A DNA stretch of 43,796 nt from Thermococcus sp. (GTDB lineage Archaea; Methanobacteriota_B; Thermococci; Thermococcales; Thermococcaceae): contig NZ_JALVAO010000068.1 in the NCBI RefSeq assembly GCF_027011145.1, positions 1 through 43,796 of the forward strand. The letters run 5' to 3'. The notes under the pieces are model-generated. The model did no database searches. It was not told the DNA's origin and saw nothing but the letters and a program-made list of their open reading frames with translations. Below are positions 34,947 to 43,796 of this stretch, one piece after another; position 1 is the stretch's first letter; each line of letters starts with the position of its first letter. The translations under genes were made by a program, and so were the position numbers.

Positions 34947-35648
34947 ATGAAGGCCGTGTTCTTCGATTTTGTGGGGACCCTGATAACAAAAGAAGGAGAA
35001 AACGTAACGCACCTCAACCTAATCCGCGAGATTCTCAGAAGGGCCGGAGCAGAGCTCAACGCCGAGGAGGTCTGGAATGCCTATGAAGAGGAGAGCTCAA
35101 GACTCTTCAGTGAGCTGGCCGGAAAGGAGGCGAAAAAAATCCGGGAGGTTGACACCGAGGCTTTAAGGCGTGTCGCCGAGCGCTACGGTTTCACCGTTCC
35201 TGATGACTTCTGGGAGATAAGCCTTGAGATGCACGCCCGCTATGGCAAACTCTTTCCCGATGCCGTGGAGACAATTAAGGCGCTCAAGAAAATGGGCCTC
35301 CACGTCGGAATCATAACGGACTCGGACAACGACTACATCAGGGCCCATCTGGAGGCCCTTGGGATTTACGAGCTCTTCGACAGCATAACGACGAGCGAAG
35401 AGGCCGGCTACTTCAAGCCCCATCCGAGGCCCTTCCTTCTGGCACTCGAAAAGGCGGGGATAAAGCCGGAGGAGGCCCTTTATGTGGGCGATAATCCTGC
35501 CAAGGACTGCGTTGGAGCCAAAAACGTTGGAATGCTCAGCGTCCTTCTCGACCCGAAGGGTGAAAAGAGGGAGCTATGGGCCAACTGCGACTTCGTCGTT
35601 TCAAAGCTGAGTGACGTTGTTGAGATAGTCAAGGGTCTGATGGAGTAG
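34947..35648 (+). CDS. HAD-superfamily hydrolase, haloacid-dehalogenase-like (subfamily IA)
   Basis: 233 residues. Motif I FFDFVGTLI (nucleophile D7; Val in place of the second Asp, as in some dehalogenase-like members), motif II ITDSDN, motif III FKPHPRP, motif IV YVGDNPAKDCVGAKNVGM. Helical C1 cap. Probable phosphatase on small metabolites, substrate unknown. GTG 34938 lies within GCGGTGG, so the ATG at 34947 is the better start. The stop codon abuts guide RNA B. Confidence 0.88.
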   Translation: MKAVFFDFVGTLITKEGENVTHLNLIREILRRAGAELNAEEVWNAYEEESSRLFSELAGKEAKKIREVDTEALRRVAERYGFTVPDDFWEISLEMHARYGKLFPDAVETIKALKKMGLHVGIITDSDNDYIRAHLEALGIYELFDSITTSEEAGYFKPHPRPFLLALEKAGIKPEEALYVGDNPAKDCVGAKNVGMLSVLLDPKGEKRELWANCDFVVSKLSDVVEIVKGLME

Positions 35649-35712
35649 GGGGTCGGAAACGGCAGGGCTCTTCATCGGTAGACCTCGCCTAGCGAAATTC
35701 TCGTCATCCCCC
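35648..35712 (-). ncRNA. C/D-box guide RNA (sRNA B), predicted 23S domain IV guides
   Basis: On the minus strand: GGGGG (35712-35708), box C ATGACGA (35707-35701), guide GAATTTCGCTAG (35700-35689), weak D' (GCGA), C' near CGATGAA (35677-35671), guide GCCCTGCCGTTT (35668-35657), box D CCGA (35656-35653), CCCCC. Terminal boxes are identical to those of sRNA A. Guide 1 complements UAGCGAAAUUC and guide 2 complements AAACGGCRGG. I recall both as conserved 23S sequences about 30 nt apart in domain IV (AAACGGCGG... and GGUAGCGAAAUUCC). Confidence 0.82.
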
Positions 35713-35718
35713 TCTTTT

Positions 35719-36288
35719 TCACTTCAGCCTCTGGTATGCAACGTAGAACCTCTGAACGACCGTTATCCACGCGAGGATTCCGACTATGTAAACGCCGTAC
35801 TCAACGTATCTGGCCCCAAGGAATGAGAAGACCATCAGGATTATCAGCCTCTCGGCCCTCTCTGCTATGCCAACTGCCAGCTTTCCAGAGCCAGCCAACT
35901 CTGCCCTGCAACGCTCGTAGCTCACCAAATAGCTCCCCATGAAGGTCAAAAAAGCAACTCTCCAGTCCACAAGGGAACCGAGGGCGATTCCAAACAGTAT
36001 TGCTCCGTCGCTTATCCTGTCAAAGGTAGAATCCAAGAAGGCACCAAAACGGCTGGTCTTTCCAGTTAATCTCGCCAGCGTTCCGTCGAGGGCATCAACA
36101 AGGGAACCGATTAGAAGGACTAAACCGGCTAACCTCGGCTCGCGGAGGTAGTAGAGGTATGCCGAGAAAAGGCTGAGCACAAGCCCTATTACCGTAACTG
36201 CGTTCGGTGTGAGGCCTGCTCTAGCGAGGGGCTTAACTATCGCCTCAAGATAACCCCTGACACTCTCGCGGTACCTGTTGAGAACCAT
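35719..36288 (-). CDS. CDP-alcohol phosphatidyltransferase, probable archaetidylinositol phosphate synthase
   Basis: A 189-residue membrane enzyme with the family motif D-G-x2-A-R-x8-G-x3-D-x3-D, visible in DALDGTLARLTGKTSRFGAFLDSTFDRISD (motif residues only). Five to six membrane helices. It joins CDP-archaeol with an alcohol phosphate in archaeal polar lipid synthesis; the exact head group (inositol phosphate being likely) is inferred from archaeal relatives. It starts right after trm56 ends, in the same operon. Confidence 0.85.
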   Translation of the reverse strand: MVLNRYRESVRGYLEAIVKPLARAGLTPNAVTVIGLVLSLFSAYLYYLREPRLAGLVLLIGSLVDALDGTLARLTGKTSRFGAFLDSTFDRISDGAILFGIALGSLVDWRVAFLTFMGSYLVSYERCRAELAGSGKLAVGIAERAERLIILMVFSFLGARYVEYGVYIVGILAWITVVQRFYVAYQRLK

Positions 36289-36830
36289 TTACCTCCCCTC
36301 GTCGAGCTGGATTACCTTCTTTCCCCTTTCCTGTGGGATTATCCTGAGCTTTGCCCCTTTGAACTCCTTCCTCAGGCCTTCGCCGTCAAGGAGCCTGTCG
36401 AGGAAGACCGCCAACGCGGCAACCTCGCTGTGGGGCTGGTTTCCTATCGCAACGTTGTAGTGGGCGAGCTCGTAAACCTCTCTAGGCACTTTTTCGGCGC
36501 CGACAACAACCAGAATGTTCTTTCCGGCCTTGAGCTCTTCCTTCAGCTTGGGCATCGCGTCGTCAACGTGAATTCCGTACATCGTCAGGTGAACGATTAT
36601 CCCCTTCTCGCGCCACTCCTTTAGGATCTTCTTCCAGCTGGGGTTGAACTCTATCTCAAAAGGCCCTCCCCAGCGTTTTACAACGTCTTCAACGCTCTCC
36701 TTAACGTGCTCGTCCTCCTCGGCGGCGATTATTATCTTCTCGGCCCCAAAGGCCCTCGCAGTCAAAGCGACATGGGTGGTAATTCGTTTGTCCCTCTCCG
36801 GCCTGTGGCCGAGTCTAAGCACCGCTATCA

Positions 36831-36831
<1 letters not shown>
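36289..36831 (-). CDS. trm56: tRNA (cytidine(56)-2'-O)-methyltransferase
   Basis: A 180-residue SPOUT methyltransferase that modifies C56 in the T-loop of archaeal tRNAs. Signatures: [27 protein letters not shown] at the start, [16 protein letters not shown], and the knot region [41 protein letters not shown]. The ATG at 36831 overlaps the stop of the upstream lipoprotein gene (TGATG), so the genes are coupled. Confidence 0.94.
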
Positions 36832-39839
<3,008 letters not shown>

Positions 39840-39876
39840 TTTCTTTTCTGCTCTTATTGTCTTTTAGCTTTTTAAC
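39840..39876 (+). terminator. T-rich terminator after nadM
   Basis: TTTCTTTTCTG, CTTTTAG and CTTTTTAAC in succession form the U-rich tracts typical of Thermococcales termination. Confidence 0.5.
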
Positions 39877-39964
39877 GCTTGGTTGCCAACTCAGATGTTT
39901 GGAAAGTTTTAAATCCTGACGAGTTCAGGTTTTCCACGCCACTTGTTCGGAAGGAGGTGGTTCT

Positions 39965-41197
39965 ATTTCCTTTTCCCTTCGCTCTTTCAAATCATTGAGT
40001 CCCGTCTCATGGAGAATGATTTTAGTTAGTGTTATCATCTTCTACAGCAGGAACGTCATAACGCCGGTTCTTACCGTTTATTTCAAGGACTTTCTCGGCC
40101 TGAACTATTCGCAGGTTGGTTATCTTTACTCGCTCTATCTTCTCATCATGTTCACTACCGACGTCTTCACAGGTGGAATCGCGGACAAGTATGGAAGGAG
40201 GAAAATCCTCACCCTCGGCCTGCTTCTTTACGGCCTCAGCATGGCCCTAATTGGTGCTTCCCACGGATTCCTCGCATGTGCCGTGGCCTACGGTCTTGCC
40301 GCCCTTGGGTCTTCCCTCCTGTCGGGCACGCTTCAGGCTTGGTACTTCACGGAGATTAAAGCTCAGAACTTAGGGAGAGAGGAGGCTAGAAAGGCCTACG
40401 GATTGCTTAGATCAATAAACAGTGCGAACTCGCTCCTGATTGGTCTCATTACTGCCATAATAGTTGCTTTCGGTGGAATGAGGAGTGTTTTCTACGTTGC
40501 GGCCATCTTAAATTTCTTTGGGGCATTTCTTGCAATTCTCCTCCTCAACGAGAACTGGGGAACTAGAGAAAAGGGCGTCTTGGCGATAGTCAGGGAGGGA
40601 ATTTCGTTGGTCCTCAGAAGTCCAATTCTGCGCTATCTCTTCATTGCAGACATGCTCTTCACTCTTCCTCACTTGCATTTTCTATACGTGTGGCAACTGT
40701 ATTTTACCGGCGTTCTCAGCCTCAAGGTGGAAACTCTTGGCCCGCTCTACTCCCTAAAATCTGCGATGGGAATCTTGGCAGGGTTCCTGATCCTCTGGAT
40801 TGGAATTGGAAAAAAAGAGAAGTCGCACGCTTTGCTTTTTAAGATTTCAATTTCCCTAATGCTACTCTCTTATCTTCTATTCGCTGGCGTGAGCGCTGAA
40901 ATTGTCGGAGTTCTGGCACTGGCTTTCTACTCCCTTGGGGAGGCTGTTTATTTCACCGGATACACTCTCTTAATCAACGAAGCCGTTCCCAACGAGTACC
41001 GCAGTACGATAATTTCGACGAGAATGAGCATTTCCGCCTCCGTTGGTGCCGTATTCTACGCCCTGATTGGCAGGCTGGTGGACTTTTCTGGACTCGCCGG
41101 AAGTTTTGTCCTCATGATCCCTGTGTTCGTTCTCCTTGCTCTCGTTTACGTGAAGGTTTTTGGTATGGTGGAATCCAGCGCGTTCTCGCATCTATAA
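39965..41197 (+). CDS. MFS transporter, possible ATT start
   Basis: About 400-410 residues with 12 membrane helices, Major Facilitator Superfamily. The loop 2-3 motif is GGIADKYGRRKIL. The substrate is unknown. TATA AGTTTTAAAT lies near 39905, and a strong AAGGAGGTGG at 39951-39960 stands before no ATG, GTG or TTG. The nearest in-frame codon at good spacing is ATT at 39965. Otherwise TTG 39995 or ATG 40013 would start without an SD. The frame is open back to 39920. Confidence 0.88.
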   Translation: MSFSLRSFKSLSPVSWRMILVSVIIFYSRNVITPVLTVYFKDFLGLNYSQVGYLYSLYLLIMFTTDVFTGGIADKYGRRKILTLGLLLYGLSMALIGASHGFLACAVAYGLAALGSSLLSGTLQAWYFTEIKAQNLGREEARKAYGLLRSINSANSLLIGLITAIIVAFGGMRSVFYVAAILNFFGAFLAILLLNENWGTREKGVLAIVREGISLVLRSPILRYLFIADMLFTLPHLHFLYVWQLYFTGVLSLKVETLGPLYSLKSAMGILAGFLILWIGIGKKEKSHALLFKISISLMLLSYLLFAGVSAEIVGVLALAFYSLGEAVYFTGYTLLINEAVPNEYRSTIISTRMSISASVGAVFYALIGRLVDFSGLAGSFVLMIPVFVLLALVYVKVFGMVESSAFSHL

Positions 41198-41282
41198 AAC
41201 TTCAGTTTCTCAACCTTGAGTTCCTGAAAGGCATAAATACGGGAGAGACAAACCAAAAGCGTCTGAATCTGGAGGCGAGACT

Positions 41283-41951
41283 ATGAAACTGGCCCGAGCC
41301 CAGCTCTGGGAGGAGGTCAAATTCACCGCGAAGCATATTGGGCTCAACCTTATTTCAATCCTCTGGTTAACGGCCACAGTATACTGGCTGTCTAGCTGGG
41401 TTCCAGTTTCAGGAGAAACGATTGTTGGAATAGCGAGCGTTTCACTCGCCATCGTGTTCTCGCTCTTCTTCAGCGGGGCAGTCTTTAGAGAGAAGCTCTT
41501 GGGCATTCATGAACTCCTCCTCTCGCTCCCGTTTCCTCCCGCGCGCCTTCTACTCCTCAAAACGATGGCCGGGTTCATAATAGAGGTCGCCGGAATACTT
41601 ATAGGAATTCTAGCCGGATTTTTTCTGGCCCATTACAGCGGGGCTAGTATTCCTTTAACGCTTATGTTCCTCGGCCTGCTGATTTCAATTCCCCTGCTCC
41701 TCACGTTCACCTTTTTTGTGATTCTGACAACGCTCCTCATTCATTCGGGGTGGTTCAACGCAGTCAAAGTCAGGATAGGATTCGTCGCCTTTATTGTTCC
41801 CTTCTACGTCCAGAAGTACTTTGGAAACGTTCTGTCTCTAAAGCTCGCTCTCCTAATTTCTTTAGTCCTCTCTGTTGGGGTTTTGATTCCATCGCTTCTA
41901 ATCTTAAGATTCCTCGGCGACCGGCTCGCCGAGAGAATACTGCTCGTCTGA
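41283..41951 (+). CDS. ABC-2 type transporter permease
   Basis: 222 residues, six membrane helices (about 22-40, 46-68, 93-117, 122-155, 165-185, 188-210). It has no catalytic motif. It belongs with the ATPase gene 9 bp downstream, and together they make a simple exporter; the substrate is unknown. A TATA (GCATAAATAC near 41230) and GGAGGCGAGA before the ATG support a two-gene operon. Confidence 0.85.
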   Translation: MKLARAQLWEEVKFTAKHIGLNLISILWLTATVYWLSSWVPVSGETIVGIASVSLAIVFSLFFSGAVFREKLLGIHELLLSLPFPPARLLLLKTMAGFIIEVAGILIGILAGFFLAHYSGASIPLTLMFLGLLISIPLLLTFTFFVILTTLLIHSGWFNAVKVRIGFVAFIVPFYVQKYFGNVLSLKLALLISLVLSVGVLIPSLLILRFLGDRLAERILLV

Positions 41952-41960
41952 GGTGGTCGT

Positions 41961-42845
41961 ATGATAGTCCTTGAGGACGTGAGAAAGACCATTAACGGAA
42001 GGGAAGTCCTTAGGGGGATAAGCTTGACCGTAAAACCGGGCGAGATTCACGCCTACCTCGGCCACAACGGGGCGGGCAAAACAACTACGTTCCGGCTTAT
42101 CCTCGGCCTTCTCGTGCCCGACTCGGGGAGGGTTGAAGTTCTTGGCCTTAGCCCTCTCAGGAATCCCGAGATAAGGGCGAGGATTGGCTATCTCCCGGAG
42201 TATGACCTCCTCTACCCGAACCTTTCGGTATGGGACAATCTAAGGCGCTACGCCCTGCTGAAGGGGGTTTTCGATGAAAGGGAGCTTAGAGACCTTCTGG
42301 AATTTTTTGAACTTGAGGAATACTCCAAAAAGAAGGTTTCCACCCTTTCAAGTGGAACTCAAAGGCGGGTTGCGATGGCGAGAACCTTTCTCGGAAGTCC
42401 CGAGGTTTTAATTCTGGACGAGCCGACGAAGGGCCTCGACCCGGAGTGGAGGCTGAGGTTCAAGCGCTTTCTCAAAGACTACGCGAGGAAAAACAACGCT
42501 TCCGTTCTCTTTTCGACTCACATACTCGGCGACGTTGATGAGGTCTGCAGGAAGGTTACCATAATAAGGAAGGGGCAAGTGCTGTTTTCAGGGACCCTTG
42601 ATGAGTTTAGAAAGAGCGTTCCGGCGAAGGGAGTTCTAGTTAAAGTTGGGGAACTGGAAAAGGCTCTGGCTGTTCTTGAGAAGGGTGGTTACACATTAAA
42701 GCTCTCCAAGGGTTACATACTCGTCGAAAACGCCGAACCCTCCGAGGTTAACGAACTTCTGGTCGGAGAGGGAGTAGCCGTTGAGGAGATAAAGCGCAAC
42801 GAGCTGTCGCTGGAGGAGGTGTATTCGATGATTTATGATAATTAA
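41961..42845 (+). CDS. ABC transporter ATP-binding protein
   Basis: 294 residues. Walker A LGHNGAGKTTTFRL, Q-loop region GYLPEYDLLYPNLSVWDN, signature LSSGTQRRVAMA (the C motif is LSSGT rather than LSGGQ), Walker B VLILDEPTKGLDPEWR, H-loop FSTHILGDVDEV. This is the DrrA/CcmA-like exporter class, paired with the permease at 41283. Confidence 0.93.
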   Translation: MIVLEDVRKTINGREVLRGISLTVKPGEIHAYLGHNGAGKTTTFRLILGLLVPDSGRVEVLGLSPLRNPEIRARIGYLPEYDLLYPNLSVWDNLRRYALLKGVFDERELRDLLEFFELEEYSKKKVSTLSSGTQRRVAMARTFLGSPEVLILDEPTKGLDPEWRLRFKRFLKDYARKNNASVLFSTHILGDVDEVCRKVTIIRKGQVLFSGTLDEFRKSVPAKGVLVKVGELEKALAVLEKGGYTLKLSKGYILVENAEPSEVNELLVGEGVAVEEIKRNELSLEEVYSMIYDN

Positions 42846-42852
42846 CGTGTTT

Positions 42853-43317
42853 CTATTTCACGACTTTCCTTGCCTCTTCCTCTACAAAACTTTCTATTTC
42901 CTCAAGAAACTTAGTATAGCTTATAAAATCCAAACCATACTTAGAAAATATTTCATACTTTTTTACATGTTTATCGTTTACGACAAGAAGGGACTCCGTC
43001 AGGAGTGCTGATGCCACGACTATTAAATCTGAAAAGTTTGGAGCAATGCCTTTTTGCACAAGGGCACCGCCTAGTTCTGCCATTTTTTTCATGAGATCAT
43101 CTGATGTCTCTACTATGTTAAAAACTTCCCTGAGTATCTTTAGTTCTTCTTCAATATCTTTCCCTAGTGCAATTTTTGTTATAAGATACGAGCTTACAGC
43201 AGGAACTGGTAAGTACACTTGGAATTCTGCTAAAATAAACTCTAGTATCTCTTTGTTTTGCTTTCGCGTTAGTTTTAGGAAAGATATGGGGTCGAGTGCT
43301 ATTTTCTCTGGGAGCAT
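42853..43317 (-). CDS. PIN-domain protein, VapC-like toxin
   Basis: About 154 residues. PIN residues: Asp in ALDPISFLKL, Asp in NFSDLIVVASALL, Asp in VVNDKHVKKY. PIN nucleases of the VapC class cut RNA. The ATG at 43317 is used; TTG 43323 is possible, and an ATG at 43359 would overlap the antitoxin. It lies 25 bp after a small partner gene. Base composition is more A/T-rich than the surroundings. Confidence 0.83.
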   Translation of the reverse strand: MLPEKIALDPISFLKLTRKQNKEILEFILAEFQVYLPVPAVSSYLITKIALGKDIEEELKILREVFNIVETSDDLMKKMAELGGALVQKGIAPNFSDLIVVASALLTESLLVVNDKHVKKYEIFSKYGLDFISYTKFLEEIESFVEEEARKVVK

Positions 43318-43342
43318 TCTCAAACTAAACCCTCCCCCACAA

Positions 43343-43546
43343 TTACTCTGAGTCTTCAAGTAGTGATATTATCATGTCGGCTTTGTCATCGTCGACAACG
43401 ATCTTCTCAGCCTTTAAGTCAAGTTCAACCGAATGCCAAACCTCTATGAGTTTTTTCAAAACTTCTGTGTATGATTTCGCATCAAGCTTGGCTTTGAGCT
43501 GTTTTATAGCTTTCCAAGTTTCCTCGTCAACGGCTATGGTTTTCAT
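43343..43546 (-). CDS. small antitoxin-like protein, VapB-type
   Basis: 67 residues, resembling a ribbon-helix-helix antitoxin: KTIAVDEETWKAIKQLKAKL (strand and first helix), SYTEVLKKLIEVW (second helix) and an acidic tail. The layout (small gene upstream of a PIN gene) supports a VapBC pair. Its start is 3 bp after the upstream GH1 stop, suggesting read-through from that gene. Confidence 0.8.
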   Translation of the reverse strand: MKTIAVDEETWKAIKQLKAKLDAKSYTEVLKKLIEVWHSVELDLKAEKIVVDDDKADMIISLLEDSE

Positions 43547-43548
43547 TG

Positions 43549-43796
43549 TTATCCCCCCTGCCCAACTTTAAACTCTTCGGCAAGTCCTTTTGTTGTTTCC
43601 CCGAATATTATCTTTTTGAAAATTTCCACACTTCTCTTTCTCGGTTTTCTTTCTTTTGTTATTAAGTTTACCTCATAAAGGCCAAAACGCATTCTGAATC
43701 CAAGGGGCCACTCGTAGTTGTCCGTTAAGGCCCAGTGGAGATATCCTTTGACTTCATGTCCTTCCTCAAGGGCCTTTTCAACCATGGCTAGGTGAG
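43549..43796 (-). CDS. glycoside hydrolase family 1 beta-glycosidase, C-terminal part (cut by window edge)
   Basis: The 82 C-terminal residues of a GH1 enzyme. Signature GYLHWALTDNYEWPLGFRMRFGLYEVN, with the conserved Trp/Glu-Trp of the sugar-binding site, followed by KERKPRKRSVEIFKKI. The frame continues beyond base 43796 (HLA before the apparent start Met), so the start lies outside. The catalytic residues lie in the missing part. Confidence 0.9.
   Translation of the reverse strand, partial: HLAMVEKALEEGHEVKGYLHWALTDNYEWPLGFRMRFGLYEVNLITKERKPRKRSVEIFKKIIFGETTKGLAEEFKVGQGG

Noticed and set aside
43343-43359. Start of the PIN gene at 43359 overlapping the antitoxin
   Set aside because: The added N-terminus (MKTQSNCGGGF) does not look like PIN sequence; the conserved part starts near MLPEKIALDP.

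Overview
The window is chromosomal DNA of a hyperthermophilic euryarchaeon of the Thermococcales (Thermococcus/Pyrococcus type). The evidence is a CGP-CTERM surface protein, a Thermococcales-like 5S rRNA, archaeal chemotaxis genes including cheF, cheC and cheD, a complete flaB-C-D-F-G-H-I-J archaellum operon, Shine-Dalgarno sites of the AGGAGGTGAT type, and archaeal TATA/BRE promoters. Every family call was made by reading motifs; no database search was run.

Layout. 1-125 holds a 5S rRNA. 199-3294 carries a coiled-coil protein, a HEAT-repeat protein and a CGP-CTERM beta-propeller protein. 3287-13907 (minus strand) is one long chemotaxis operon, in transcription order cheR, cheY, cheB, cheA, cheC1, cheC2, cheD, a Cache-type MCP, a membrane coiled-coil gene and cheF. 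A second MCP and cheW (14128-15781) diverge from it. A further membrane coiled-coil gene (15778-16824, minus) separates this from an earA-like regulator (17120-17449) and a methyltransferase gene (17459-18415). The archaellum operon follows at 18540-30678: four archaellins, flaC, flaD, flaF, flaG, flaH, flaI, flaJ and an uncharacterised membrane-anchored surface protein coupled to flaJ.

30723-36834 contains pcm, two HAD hydrolases, two C/D-box guide RNAs and one H/ACA guide RNA, a prepilin peptidase with a 54-residue pilin too short for ordinary ORF calling, two ASCH proteins, a RAM-domain protein, a CDP-alcohol phosphotransferase and trm56. 36831-43796 carries a lipoprotein with a degenerate transglutaminase fold, a SAM hydrolase, nadM, an MFS transporter, an ABC exporter, a VapBC-like pair and the C-terminal end of a GH1 glycosidase cut by the window edge.

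How it works together. MCPs, CheW and CheA sense; CheY carries the signal; CheB, CheR, CheC and CheD adapt it; CheF passes it to the archaellum motor built by the fla genes. The most interesting signal is a shared 30-bp operator with boxes (CTACAY) every 12 bp. It lies upstream of both the che and the fla promoters (25 of 30 positions identical) and, in weaker form, just downstream of the earA promoter. This suggests that EarA co-activates motility and chemotaxis and controls its own gene. Other notable signals are a tandem H/ACA + C/D guide RNA locus, an internal start inside flaD giving a FlaE-like protein, and archaellin gene conversion.
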